From Pseudomonadota bacterium (lineage in GTDB: Bacteria; Pseudomonadota; Gammaproteobacteria; Steroidobacterales; Woeseiaceae), in assembly GCA_022563505.1 (NCBI GenBank), contig JADFNG010000010.1, forward strand, positions 1 to 53,378: a DNA stretch of 53,378 nt, read 5' to 3'. The translations under genes and the position numbers were made by a program. The notes under the pieces were generated by a model. It ran no database searches and was not told the origin of the DNA. It saw only the letters and a list, made by a program, of their open reading frames with translations. Position 1 is the stretch's first letter; each line of letters opens with the position of its first letter. This document shows positions 9,119 to 18,090 of the stretch, one piece after another.

Positions 9119-10873
9119 ATGTTCATGCGATTATTTCTGGCAATACTCCCCCTGTTTTTTTGTGGCTCGATGGCGTATGCGGCACCTGAGGACGATTTCG
9201 CCACACTGCTGGACGAAGCCTGGGAATGGCGACTGGCCGAATATCCCGTATTTGCATCGCGACTTGGCGATCGCCGCTACAACGATCGCTGGACCGACCT
9301 GAGCCTCGACGCTTTCGAACAACGCCATGCATCGCGCCGGGATTTTCTGCATCGCCTGCGCAGCATTGATCCAGCGATGCTCTCCGCGAGTGACCAGTTG
9401 AATTACGATCTTTTTGCCCGTCAGTTGCAAAACGATATCGACGCACATCAATTTAGCGCTTACCTGATGCCGATCAGCCAGCGCGGCGGCGTGCAGTCGC
9501 TGGAATCGACCGCAGAAGGTCTCACGCTGCAGACCGTGCAGGACTACGAAGAGTGGCTGGCCCGCATTGCATCGATCGAAGAGGTGATCGAGCAAACCAT
9601 GCAATTGCAGGAAGCAGGGCGCAAGAGTGGCTACATGCCGCCTAAAGTCCTGATGCAGCGCCTGCCGGCACAGATTGACGCACAACTGGTGGAAAACGGC
9701 GCAGACAGCCCTCTCTACAAAGCATTCGCCCAGATGCCGGCGACGATCTCTGCCGAGGACCAGGAACGGCTCCGAAGAAAGGCAATAACCATCATCGAAG
9801 ATTCGGTCGTGCCCGCTTACCGGCGATTCAGCCGCTATATGAACACGACATACCTGCCGGCAAGCCGGGACAGCATCGGCGCGTCATCGCTGCCCAATGG
9901 CGAAGCATTTTACGAGTATCGGGTGCGGCGTTTCACCACCACGCAAATGACCCCGGATGAAATCCACCGACTGGGGCTCAGCGAAGTCGCACGCATCCGT
10001 GCCCAAATGCAGCTCATCATCGACGAGCTTGAGTACGCTGGCAGCTTCCGGGATTTCTTGCAGTTCCTGCGCACCGACCCGCAGTTCTACTTCGAGACAG
10101 CGGAGGAACTGTTCGATGCGTACCTGGCCATCTGCAAGCGCATCGATCCGCAACTCGTCAGACTCTTCGGAAAACTGCCCCGTATGCCTTATGGACTGCG
10201 AGCCATTGCCGACAATATTGCGCCCGACACGACCACGGCCTATTACAGTCGTCCCGCCGGTGACGGCAGCCGGGCCGGCTACTATTACGTCAATCTGTAC
10301 CGGCCCGAAGTCCGACCGAAATATGAAATGGAAGTCCTCTCCGTCCATGAAGCGGTGCCCGGCCATCATTTACAGATTGCGCTGCAAATGGAAATGGACG
10401 AGATGCCCGAGTTTCGCCGCTACGCCGGTTTCACGGCATTCACTGAGGGCTGGGGCTTATACAGTGAGAGTCTCGGCGCTGACCTCGGACTCTACAAAGA
10501 CGCCTACTCCCGCTTTGGCGCACTGACCTACGAAATGTGGCGAGCCGTGCGACTGGTGGTCGACACCGGCATGCATTACAAAGGCTGGACACGCCAGCAG
10601 GCAATCGATTTCTTCAAGGACAATGCGGCAAAAACCGAGTTGGACATCATCAACGAAATCGACCGCTACATTGGCTGGCCAGGCCAGGCGCTCGCGTACA
10701 AGATTGGCCAGCTGAAAATTTCGGAGCTGCGCAGCAAAGCCGAACAGACGCTCCGCGATGACTTCGACATACGCGAATTTCACGACGCCCTGCTGGGCGG
10801 CGGTGCGCTGCCGCTCGAAATCCTGGAAACACGCATGAATCGCTGGCTCGCGGACCAGCTGCGCGCCCGTTAG
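9119..10873 (+). CDS. DUF885 family exported metallopeptidase-like protein
   Basis: 584 residues. The start ATG at 9119 has GGAG six bases upstream; an in-frame ATG at 9065 would put a polar stretch before the signal peptide. The signal peptide (residues 1-21, MFMRLFLAILPLFF...AYA) predicts export. The C-terminal half has the DUF885 signature SVHEAVPGHHLQ, an HExxxGH-type site that would bind a metal. FTAFTEGWGLYSESLG and AYKIGQLKI are other conserved blocks. DUF885 proteins resemble M1/M32-type peptidases, but few have a known substrate. It is transcribed away from the gcv operon. Its stop overlaps by three bases the stop of the convergent cytochrome gene. Confidence 0.88.
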   Translation: MFMRLFLAILPLFFCGSMAYAAPEDDFATLLDEAWEWRLAEYPVFASRLGDRRYNDRWTDLSLDAFEQRHASRRDFLHRLRSIDPAMLSASDQLNYDLFARQLQNDIDAHQFSAYLMPISQRGGVQSLESTAEGLTLQTVQDYEEWLARIASIEEVIEQTMQLQEAGRKSGYMPPKVLMQRLPAQIDAQLVENGADSPLYKAFAQMPATISAEDQERLRRKAITIIEDSVVPAYRRFSRYMNTTYLPASRDSIGASSLPNGEAFYEYRVRRFTTTQMTPDEIHRLGLSEVARIRAQMQLIIDELEYAGSFRDFLQFLRTDPQFYFETAEELFDAYLAICKRIDPQLVRLFGKLPRMPYGLRAIADNIAPDTTTAYYSRPAGDGSRAGYYYVNLYRPEVRPKYEMEVLSVHEAVPGHHLQIALQMEMDEMPEFRRYAGFTAFTEGWGLYSESLGADLGLYKDAYSRFGALTYEMWRAVRLVVDTGMHYKGWTRQQAIDFFKDNAAKTELDIINEIDRYIGWPGQALAYKIGQLKISELRSKAEQTLRDDFDIREFHDALLGGGALPLEILETRMNRWLADQLRAR

Positions 10874-11421
10874 TGCATGTAGTCGTATTCCGGCGGTATG
10901 TCGGGATACGCATTCACGAAGCCATCTCGATTCGGCATGCTGACGTCCGGCAGCGAATTCCTGTCGAGTACCTTGTCGGCGGAAATAATGTCATTCTTGT
11001 GCAGGACAAAAGCCGTGATTGCGTAGTACTCTTCGTTGGTCAACGACATCGGCGCCGTGTACGGCATTGAACGACGAATGTAGTTGAAAACGGTCGTCGC
11101 ATAAGGCCAGTAGCTGCCAACCGTCTTATCCGGGCTATCGCTGTCCAGGGTGCCCCTGCCGCCGACGAGTTTGTCGGCAAGCGTACCTTCGCCATCCGCC
11201 CCATGACAGACGGTGCAATACATCTCATAGACAGCTTTGCCCTCATCTGCCGTACCGGAACCGTCGGGCAGGTTTTCGCCGTCCGGGAATATGGATAGAT
11301 AGACGCGTTCGATATCTTCCTCCGTGGCTGGCGTGCCGAAGCCGTTGTCGGCACCGGCCGTTGTCATGCCAATGCCGGCCAACAGGAAGACGCAGAACCG
11401 CAACAACTTAGGCGTAGACAT
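10870..11421 (-). CDS. Exported monohaem cytochrome c, likely SoxC electron acceptor
   Basis: 183 residues from ATG 11421, chosen because a signal peptide starts there (MSTPKLLRFCVFLLAGIGM); upstream in-frame starts lie deep in soxC. One haem site is visible, VYEMYCTVCHGADGEG (CxxCH near residue 79). MPYTAPMSL near residue 125 offers a likely axial methionine. The start overlaps the end of the soxC-like gene by 14 bases, so the two are co-translated. Sulfite dehydrogenases of this family pass electrons from the molybdenum subunit to a c-type cytochrome (SorB or SoxD), which fits this pair. SoxD proper is a dihaem protein and longer, so the name is not assigned. Confidence 0.85.
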   Translation of the reverse strand: MSTPKLLRFCVFLLAGIGMTTAGADNGFGTPATEEDIERVYLSIFPDGENLPDGSGTADEGKAVYEMYCTVCHGADGEGTLADKLVGGRGTLDSDSPDKTVGSYWPYATTVFNYIRRSMPYTAPMSLTNEEYYAITAFVLHKNDIISADKVLDRNSLPDVSMPNRDGFVNAYPDIPPEYDYMH

Positions 11422-12691
11422 GTGCAATCCCCCCGTCCTCGCCCACTCCCCAGCTGTGTATGCCATTGAAGTGATAGTTGCCATGAGTTCCTCTCGCGGC
11501 AATCAGATCGGCGCGCGAGGGTTGTATGCGTCCAGCCTCGTCATAGGCTCTGCTTTGCAACACGGCAGGTCCCCCGTCCCATTGCCAGGGAATGCGGAAG
11601 CGCGTCAGCATGATGGGCAACACCGGCCCCTGTAATGCCGCGTCGGCCCAGGTGACTCCGCCGTCTGCAGATACCTCGACCCTTGTGATACGTCCGTTTC
11701 CCGACCAGGCGATGCCGGTCACTTCATAGACGCCCTTTTTGGGCAACACCGTCGAATTCGACGGACGCGTAATCACCGATTTGACGTCCATGCCGAGCGA
11801 GAACTGCAGCGCCTTTCCATCCGGCATTAAATCCGTGTAGGTCCGCGTCTCAAAGCGCGTCATTGCAGGTCTGTCAGTAACACGAATGGAACGTACCCAC
11901 TTGATGCTGGTGTTACCTTCGAAGCCCGGGTTAAACAGGCGCATTGGATACCCTTGGCCCGGCCGCAGTCTTTCACCGTTTTGGTACAGCGCGATCATCG
12001 CATCGCCCATCGCTTTGTCCATCGGCACACTGCGGCTGACCGAGCCCGAATCGGCTCCCTCGGCGATGATCCATTTAGCCCCGGGCTGCAAACCGGCCTC
12101 GTCCAGAAGCGTCGCCAGCGGCACGCCGGTCCACTCGCTACCGGATAGCAACCCATGTGTGATATCCAGATTAGCGGGTGTCGGCTTGTCCGCCCACAAA
12201 CGGCCACTGTTGCCGGAACACTCGAGAAAATAGTTGTGCGTCTCAGTGGGATAATTCGCGAGTGCAGCGACATTGAATTTAATCGGTTGCCGAACCATGC
12301 CGTGAATGATGAGTTCATGCTGATCCGGATCGATATCCGGAATACCGTGGTGGTTTACTTCAAAATGCAAGCCGTTGGGCGTCAGCGTGCCGTGCAGCTG
12401 GTGATGCGGTGTAAATGCGACGATCGAACGCCCGGTTGCCGTCTGGCCCGCCGGCGGTACCGTCCATCTCCTGGTTCGCGCCATCTCGTAGTGCGACGGC
12501 GTTCCATAATCCTCAGTCGTGGCGCCCGGCGCCAGCATCCACTCCGGCTGCCCCTTGCTGACCGGGTCGGCCAGAGATACGCCGGCCGTTGCGGTTCCCA
12601 CGGCTCCAAGCGCCAGCGTTCTCATGAACAAACGCCGATCGAGCAAGCCGTTACCCGCGACACGCGGCAAGTCTTGTGCATCATTCGCCAT
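11408..12691 (-). CDS. soxC: SoxC-like sulfite dehydrogenase, molybdopterin subunit
   Basis: 427 residues from ATG 12691, with GGAG nine bases upstream; an ATG at 12697 and a TTG at 12712 are alternatives. A twin-arginine signal (LLDRRLFMRTLALGAVG) predicts folded export by Tat, as expected for a Mo enzyme. The sulfite-oxidase fold is marked by NYFLECSGNSGRLW, whose cysteine ligates Mo, and by LFNPGFEGNTSIKWVRSI and the C-terminal dimer domain ending RGTHGNYHFNGIHSWGV. SoxC normally works with SoxD in thiosulfate oxidation, but no soxXYZAB genes are near. Here it sits with a cytochrome c and two exported proteins of unknown role. The substrate may be sulfite or another sulfur or sulfoxide compound. 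Confidence 0.85.
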   Translation of the reverse strand: MANDAQDLPRVAGNGLLDRRLFMRTLALGAVGTATAGVSLADPVSKGQPEWMLAPGATTEDYGTPSHYEMARTRRWTVPPAGQTATGRSIVAFTPHHQLHGTLTPNGLHFEVNHHGIPDIDPDQHELIIHGMVRQPIKFNVAALANYPTETHNYFLECSGNSGRLWADKPTPANLDITHGLLSGSEWTGVPLATLLDEAGLQPGAKWIIAEGADSGSVSRSVPMDKAMGDAMIALYQNGERLRPGQGYPMRLFNPGFEGNTSIKWVRSIRVTDRPAMTRFETRTYTDLMPDGKALQFSLGMDVKSVITRPSNSTVLPKKGVYEVTGIAWSGNGRITRVEVSADGGVTWADAALQGPVLPIMLTRFRIPWQWDGGPAVLQSRAYDEAGRIQPSRADLIAARGTHGNYHFNGIHSWGVGEDGGIAHVYA

Positions 12692-12735
12692 TGCCATTTT
12701 CTCCCAGGACAATCATCGAGCTCTCGTGACAAAAT

Positions 12736-13773
12736 CTAAAATCGTTGATCCGTTCGTTCGATGTACATGTCCATTTCACCGTCTTCATACATCGTCAGGT
12801 AAAAGGAATCCGGATCACACGTATATGGAAATATCTCCGTATCTGCTTTGCGTACCCAGCGCCGCCGCCTGACCGGCGGTCTTGCATAATTATCAGGATC
12901 GAACACCGTGAGGACCGCAGACAATGTGTTTCCGTCTTCACTCAGGGAATAGCGCTCTTCAATGCGAGCGTTCTCTGAAATAAGTTCGCCGCGAAAATCA
13001 CGCACTGTCTTGTCGAGCAACGTCGTGTCGATAATCAGCGTACTGCCTTCCCAACGACCGTTCGAGTGCCCCATGCGCGACGGTGGCATGAACTTGTTCG
13101 CTTGCCGCCCATCCAGCCAGATTCGACGCACCTTGGATGAGTACTCATAGATCATCGTGAGGCGATTTTCCGAGCCGATGATTTCGAAGGGGAAAGAATA
13201 GGTGGCAATCGCAGGCAAACCAATCGACGTGCAGCGCACGTCCGGTTGGTCATAGTAAGGCAGGTAATTTTCCAGCCATTCCTTGCCCGCGGGCGTCAGT
13301 GCCATGGTGTACTTGCGAAAGTCCAGTTCCTGAGTCGCCGTCCACATTCCCGTGATGTCGACGGGTTTCGGCGTCGTATCGACGGCTGCCACCACCACCT
13401 CACGTTCTGCGTGCCAGGGTCCGGGAGCTTCTTTTTGTGCCGCGCTGCCGACTTGCTGGTAAGTGCCGCTCATGGCGTCATTTTCCAGCAAACCGACGAG
13501 TTTGCGATCGAACACGAAGCCGCGGACGTCCCGACTGTCGGCGATCACCACGATGTGATTGCCGTCAATCTCTACTTGTGCCGGCCCGCCTTCCAGGTAT
13601 GCCGTCCAGCCGTCCTCGCTGCGTTCCAGTTCGAGCAAGCCGACCAGCGTGCGCTTTTGATCCTGCAGCGACACCATCCAGCGACCCGCGAAATCTGCTT
13701 CGGCGGCCATATTCGAGACAGGCAACGCGAATAAACACGTCAGGCACAGCTTGCAAACCGTTTTGGCAATCAT
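12736..13773 (-). CDS. Exported protein of unknown function, beta-rich
   Basis: 345 residues with a signal peptide (residues 1-24, core LCLTCLFALPVSNMAA). ATG 13773 has GGAG nine bases upstream, inside the last codons of the DUF6152 gene. Two parts can be seen. Residues 25-110 start DFAGRWMVSLQDQ and look like a small beta-barrel. Residues 140-345 start DITGMWTATQELDF, then DVRCTSIGLP, MIYEYSSKVRRIWLDGR and MGHSNGRWEGSTLIIDTT. The last block (M-G-H-S-x-G-R-W-E-G-x-T-L) is a signature I recognise from a large uncharacterised family in Acidobacteria and gammaproteobacteria. No catalytic motif is evident. It lies six bases after the DUF6152 gene and 44 bases before soxC, which suggests a shared role. 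Confidence 0.8.
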   Translation of the reverse strand: MIAKTVCKLCLTCLFALPVSNMAAEADFAGRWMVSLQDQKRTLVGLLELERSEDGWTAYLEGGPAQVEIDGNHIVVIADSRDVRGFVFDRKLVGLLENDAMSGTYQQVGSAAQKEAPGPWHAEREVVVAAVDTTPKPVDITGMWTATQELDFRKYTMALTPAGKEWLENYLPYYDQPDVRCTSIGLPAIATYSFPFEIIGSENRLTMIYEYSSKVRRIWLDGRQANKFMPPSRMGHSNGRWEGSTLIIDTTLLDKTVRDFRGELISENARIEERYSLSEDGNTLSAVLTVFDPDNYARPPVRRRRWVRKADTEIFPYTCDPDSFYLTMYEDGEMDMYIERTDQRF

Positions 13774-13779
13774 GGCAGC

Positions 13780-14193
13780 TTACTCCGGCACACGATCAAC
13801 GAAAACGGTGCCATCTTCCAGTGTCACCGTCATGATCGATAGCATTTTTCGCCCGTCACGACCGAGAAAACCGTATATTTCCACGACGTCGCCAACCTTG
13901 ATCGACGTTTTCGTCCAGCCTTTCCTGGCCAGCCACACGACGGGGGATCCGCGTGCATCCCAGATTTCCTCATCACCCTCAGCATTCGTCACCGCAAAAA
14001 GATAACGTACGTGCGGGTTGCGAAACCAGACTTGCGTGACCGTGCCGGTGAGCGTTGCCGTCTTTTCGGCGGTAAATTCAGCGGTGAAGGAGTGATGGCT
14101 TAAGGCCGGACGCGTCAGAAAAATGCAGAACGTCATTGCCAGCAGCAGAGGCGCAGCAAAACGGGCGCGATCAATATAACCTGCCTGTCGCAT
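13780..14193 (-). CDS. DUF6152 family exported protein
   Basis: 137 residues from ATG 14193, chosen because a signal peptide begins just after it (residues 8-31, FAAPLLLAMTFCIFLTRPALS). The open frame continues upstream to 14436, but that part overlaps the ATP-grasp gene and is not credible protein. The mature part begins HHSFTAEFTAEKTATLTGTV, then VWFRNPHVRYLF and KVGDVVEIYGFLGRDG. The SHHS start followed by a small OB-like beta-barrel is the DUF6152 pattern. The function is unknown. It is the first gene of a four-gene exported operon with the 345-residue protein, SoxC and cytochrome c. Confidence 0.82.
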   Translation of the reverse strand: MRQAGYIDRARFAAPLLLAMTFCIFLTRPALSHHSFTAEFTAEKTATLTGTVTQVWFRNPHVRYLFAVTNAEGDEEIWDARGSPVVWLARKGWTKTSIKVGDVVEIYGFLGRDGRKMLSIMTVTLEDGTVFVDRVPE

Positions 14194-14308
14194 GTTGGTC
14201 TGTACGCTCCCCGCATATCCCAATGCATTTATCTTACACCAGACGCGCTCCGATAATTGGCTGACAGTGGAACAATTCTCGTCGTGCGCTCGCCACGCGA
14301 AACAAGGC

Positions 14309-15277
14309 TCAGGCGCAACTCGTTGCTGCCGCAAATTCGCTACGCGCGAATTTTGCCCTGGCTTCCGGGGATGCGGCGGCGTCATACAATTCATCGACTC
14401 GCGAGATCCGCCCGGCCAATCCTGTGCGATTTGCAATTTGAATATTAAGCCCCGGCCTGGCGTTCATCTCCAGAATGAGCGGCCCGTGATGTCGGTCAAT
14501 GACAATATCCACGCCGAGATAACCCAGCCCGGTGACTTCAAGACCGCGCGCTGCCGACTGCAAGATAAAATTCCAGCCAGGAATTTGCAGACCGGCAATC
14601 AGAGCTCCGGTATCCGGATGTTCGTCGACGATTGCATTGTCCAGCACACCGTTCAGCGTGCAACCGCTGCACATATCAATACCGGCACCCACCGCGCCCT
14701 TGTGCAAATTTGCCTTGCCATTTGACATGCGCGTCGGCAGGCGAACCATTGCCATGATTGGATAGCCGCGATAAACAATGACACGGATGTCCGGTACGCC
14801 CTGGTAGCTTACGTTGGCGAAAACCGGGTCAAATTCAACGCAGTATTCGATGAGCGCGATATCCGGATTACCGCTCAGGCTGTATTGGCCACCAACGACG
14901 TTGCTCGTGTGATGTTGCAATTCGGACTCCGTGATCAACAGGCCGCTGGCCATGCGATAACAGTCACGTTTACGCGCACTGCGGCCGGTCACAACGATAA
15001 TGCCGTCACCGCCCGAACCGTGTGCGGGCTTGATCACGAAACTGTCTCGCTCGCCAATTACTTTGCCCAGGTTGCGAACCTCAGACTGGTGTCCGATAAG
15101 GCCATACAGCTCCGGCACGGCCATACCGGCCGCAAGGGCGAGTTCTTTTGTGATCACTTTGTTATCGACGCGCGGATACAAACGGCGCGGATTGTGTTTC
15201 ATGATCAAGCGCGCATTACGCTCATTGACGCCCAGCACGCCGTGCTTTCTTAGATTTCTGGCCGTACTGAACATCAT
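14309..15277 (-). CDS. RimK-related ATP-grasp ligase (alpha-L-glutamate ligase-like)
   Basis: 322 residues. The start at 15277 is set by an ATGA overlap with the stop of the 7TM gene; longer in-frame starts are rejected. It begins MMFSTARNLRKHGVLGVNERN. ATP-grasp motifs are present: FVIKPAHGSGGDGIIVV (about residue 80), LIEYCVEFDPVF, and the metal-binding LILEMNARPGLNIQIAN near the C-terminus. It matches the alpha-L-glutamate-ligase-like subfamily that travels with the inactive transglutaminase/7TM protein, as here. Members are proposed to ligate an amino acid or peptide to an unknown acceptor. The usual third partner, a retropepsin-like RimK-associated protease, is not adjacent. Confidence 0.88.
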   Translation of the reverse strand: MMFSTARNLRKHGVLGVNERNARLIMKHNPRRLYPRVDNKVITKELALAAGMAVPELYGLIGHQSEVRNLGKVIGERDSFVIKPAHGSGGDGIIVVTGRSARKRDCYRMASGLLITESELQHHTSNVVGGQYSLSGNPDIALIEYCVEFDPVFANVSYQGVPDIRVIVYRGYPIMAMVRLPTRMSNGKANLHKGAVGAGIDMCSGCTLNGVLDNAIVDEHPDTGALIAGLQIPGWNFILQSAARGLEVTGLGYLGVDIVIDRHHGPLILEMNARPGLNIQIANRTGLAGRISRVDELYDAAASPEARAKFARSEFAAATSCA

Positions 15278-16794
15278 TCGCCCGACAACGCCTTGAAACG
15301 AACAAGCTCGCTCAGGCGATAGCCGGTGTAACGACCGAGCAATATCACGATCGCAAGCACCACAAGAAGCAGTTCGGGGAACGAGGTGATGATGTGCTCG
15401 AGCCAGTTCATGCCCATAGCCAGGTAAGCAACTGCCGCCACCAGCAAACTGCCGGTGCCGCCGCGAATCGCATCTGCCGGCCCGCGCTCTTCCCATACGA
15501 CCGACATTCGCTCAATGGTCATCGCGATGATGACCATGGGGAACAGCGCCACGGACAGTCCGGTTTCCATGCCCATTTTGTGAGATGCGATGCTGATTAC
15601 CAGCATCAGCAACACCACAACAATCAGTACCGCACTCAGCCTCGGTACAAGCAACAGTCGAAGTCGCTCAAGCAGAAAACGGATACTGAGGCCCAGTGCA
15701 ACCAGCAGGGTAAAGAGCACGATACCCCAGAAAAGCCGGGTCTCGCGGAACGCTAATGCAATAAGCACCGGCATGAAGGTTCCGAATGCATCTATTCCCA
15801 CGAGGTTGCGCATCAATACCATGATCAGCGCACCAATCGGTATCATCAGCAAAATGCTGTACACAGCCTGGGTCTGAATCGGCAAACTGGACAGTGAAAA
15901 ATTAACGAGTACTGACTGACGAACCCGGGCCCGTTTCTCCGCAACAGCCATCGAATCGATGAAATTCTTTTGCACTGCAAACCTGACTTCGACATTCGTG
16001 CCACCATCCACTTGCACAAGCGAGTCATCGCCGCGGCACCAGATCAGAAAATGATCCGGAAGGTTCTCGATACCGTTGCGCGGGTTGAAAAACCGCCAGC
16101 GCACACCGTCGTGAATTTCCAGCCAGGGGATCAGGTTCGCTCGCCGTGTCCGGTCCTGCAGTTCCATGCCACGGATAATGCGTGCAGGAATTCTTGCCGC
16201 GGCCAGCACCGTCGTCATGATCTTCACAAACTCAAGCGGTGTATCGACCTCGGCAAGCAACAAGTTGACACTGGATCCGGGTGATGGGCTATTGACGACC
16301 CGCAGCAATTCTGCAGTGAATGACGCCGCATCGGCCGAATGCCCGCGAACCTCGCTGACAATGACATCAACGGCCGTTCTTAACGGCTCATCGATGACGG
16401 GAGGTAATGGAAATGGCGGCGTCGTATCCGACAAATCCGCATCGCGATCCTCGTAGACCACAATTCGATAGTAAAGCGTTTGTTGCCCGGCGGTCCGGCG
16501 CACAGTCCACTGCGCCTGCCGCCCGCCACTGACATTGTTGACGCTAAAGCCGTAGTTTCTGGAGACAGAATATTCTTCAGAGATGCCAAAACCCGGGGTC
16601 AGTGTCGGTATTTGCAGGCTCGCCTTGATCGGCCCCGGTCCGGCATCGAAGTGCACGGATGTTTCAACGGTCCAGACCGGCGTCTCCTGATCGTCAGTCA
16701 ACGGGAATCCCAGCACCTGCCATTTATAGGCGAATATCGAGACACCGATGGCCGTCAATAGTGCGGCCAGCAAATAAACGTAACGCATCGTCAT
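15274..16794 (-). CDS. Inactive transglutaminase fused to seven transmembrane helices
   Basis: 506 residues. Residues 5-23 form a membrane anchor (VYLLAALLTAIGVSIFAYKW). Residues 30-140 are a beta-rich periplasmic part. Residues about 150-290 have the transglutaminase-like fold (TPLEFVKIMTTVLAAARIPARIIRG, WLEIHDGVRWRFFNP), but the cysteine normally placed in the first block is absent. From residue 310 there are about seven hydrophobic helices up to the C-terminus. This is the inactive-transglutaminase/7TM family. Its stop overlaps the ATP-grasp start (ATGA), so the two are made together. The dead transglutaminase domain may recognise a peptide in the periplasm and pass a signal or substrate across the membrane; this is inference. 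Confidence 0.88.
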   Translation of the reverse strand: MTMRYVYLLAALLTAIGVSIFAYKWQVLGFPLTDDQETPVWTVETSVHFDAGPGPIKASLQIPTLTPGFGISEEYSVSRNYGFSVNNVSGGRQAQWTVRRTAGQQTLYYRIVVYEDRDADLSDTTPPFPLPPVIDEPLRTAVDVIVSEVRGHSADAASFTAELLRVVNSPSPGSSVNLLLAEVDTPLEFVKIMTTVLAAARIPARIIRGMELQDRTRRANLIPWLEIHDGVRWRFFNPRNGIENLPDHFLIWCRGDDSLVQVDGGTNVEVRFAVQKNFIDSMAVAEKRARVRQSVLVNFSLSSLPIQTQAVYSILLMIPIGALIMVLMRNLVGIDAFGTFMPVLIALAFRETRLFWGIVLFTLLVALGLSIRFLLERLRLLLVPRLSAVLIVVVLLMLVISIASHKMGMETGLSVALFPMVIIAMTIERMSVVWEERGPADAIRGGTGSLLVAAVAYLAMGMNWLEHIITSFPELLLVVLAIVILLGRYTGYRLSELVRFKALSGE

Positions 16795-16878
16795 AATGTG
16801 TTCAGCCCAGCTTCAACTGCAATAGCGCCAGATTGCACTACCGCCCCCAATACGGTTGAAGTAACCGGATGCGGAATT

Positions 16879-18090
16879 CTACACATTAATGCCCAGTGCA
16901 ACCTGAACCGCACGACGCTGTATTGGGCCGCTTTGATTGAAGAGACGCATGCCGGTACCGCGCAGACCGGCGATAGCTGCAGAATTGCTCAGAAACAAAC
17001 GATTCAGCGCGTCAATGAAAAGCAGCATTGTCTGGTTTGCGCCTTTGCGCCGGCGCTCGTAACGCCGCAACGTTGGCAAGTCACCCGGATACTCGCCGCG
17101 TAACACCGCTTCGGACACGACAGTCACCAGTGCTGCCGCGTCGGCGATGCCGAGATTTGCTCCTTGACCGGCCAGTGGATGCACCGCGTGCGCTGCGTCA
17201 CCGACAAGCGCCAATCCCGGCATTACATAGTCCTGTGCATGCTGCGATCTGAGTGGGAACGACCCTCGTGGTCCGACAGCCTCAAGTTTGCCGAGAACTT
17301 CATCGCTGGCTTGCTCAAGCATTGCAGCAAGGTCTGCATCGCTTGCCGACATTGCACGATCGGCCTTCTCGGGCGTCGTTGACCACACAACAGAAATGCG
17401 GCCATCCTGGAGCGGCAGGAACGCCAGCGGCCCTTCATTAAGAAACCGCTGCCACGCTGTTTCCTGATGACTCCGTTCCGGCATCACGTGCGTAACGAAT
17501 GCTGACTGCGGATAGTCCCATGTTCTGACCGAGATGCCTGCACTCTCTCTAACCAGCGAAGCCGCACCGTCCGCACCAATCAGCAAATCAGCGCTGATCG
17601 AGCTTCCGGCCTGCAACTGAATATCGATCCGGTGCTCTTCGCCACCCAGAGATGTATGCGCAATCGGCGTTTCAAAACGCATGTCAACATCGAGGTCGTC
17701 GAGGCGCTGCAGCAATGCATGCTGAATCAGGACATTCTCAACAATGAAGCCGAGTTCCGGCACTGCAAAATCCGCCGCGTCGAAACGCAGCGTATCCGGC
17801 CCTTCGACCGACTCCCGTGAATCCCAGACACGCATTCTGCGATAGGGACCCGCACGCTGACTCATAATCTGCTGCCACACGCCAACATCCTGGAGAATAC
17901 TCAACGATCCGCGTGAGATGGCTGATACTCGCAAGGCAATGTCATTACCCGCACGAAACTGCGGCCTCTTGCCTGCGTCGACCAGTGTTATTTTCAACTG
18001 CTTCCGGCAAGGTGACTGTGCCAGCAGCGCGGCAGTAACCAGGCCAACCATGCCCGCACCTGCTATTACAACGTCAAAATCCTTTTTCAT
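16879..18090 (-). CDS. ubiI: UbiI/VisC-type FAD-dependent ubiquinone hydroxylase
   Basis: 403 residues of the UbiH/UbiF/VisC monooxygenase family. FAD motifs: VVIAGAGMVGLVTAALL at the N-terminus, LLIGADGAASLVRESAG in the middle, and LALVGDAAHAVHPLAGQGANLG near residue 290. The GDAAH...PLAGQG wording and the position beside ubiH match UbiI (VisC), which adds the C5 hydroxyl in aerobic ubiquinone synthesis. UbiF-like C6 activity cannot be excluded by eye, but a coq7 gene in this window makes C5 the better guess. The start overlaps the ubiH stop (ATGA), so pepP-ubiH-ubiI is one operon, as in E. coli. Confidence 0.88.
   Translation of the reverse strand: MKKDFDVVIAGAGMVGLVTAALLAQSPCRKQLKITLVDAGKRPQFRAGNDIALRVSAISRGSLSILQDVGVWQQIMSQRAGPYRRMRVWDSRESVEGPDTLRFDAADFAVPELGFIVENVLIQHALLQRLDDLDVDMRFETPIAHTSLGGEEHRIDIQLQAGSSISADLLIGADGAASLVRESAGISVRTWDYPQSAFVTHVMPERSHQETAWQRFLNEGPLAFLPLQDGRISVVWSTTPEKADRAMSASDADLAAMLEQASDEVLGKLEAVGPRGSFPLRSQHAQDYVMPGLALVGDAAHAVHPLAGQGANLGIADAAALVTVVSEAVLRGEYPGDLPTLRRYERRRKGANQTMLLFIDALNRLFLSNSAAIAGLRGTGMRLFNQSGPIQRRAVQVALGINV

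Noticed and set aside
14194-14436. N-terminal extension of the DUF6152 protein
   Set aside because: It overlaps the ATP-grasp gene 3' end, and a signal peptide begins at ATG 14193.
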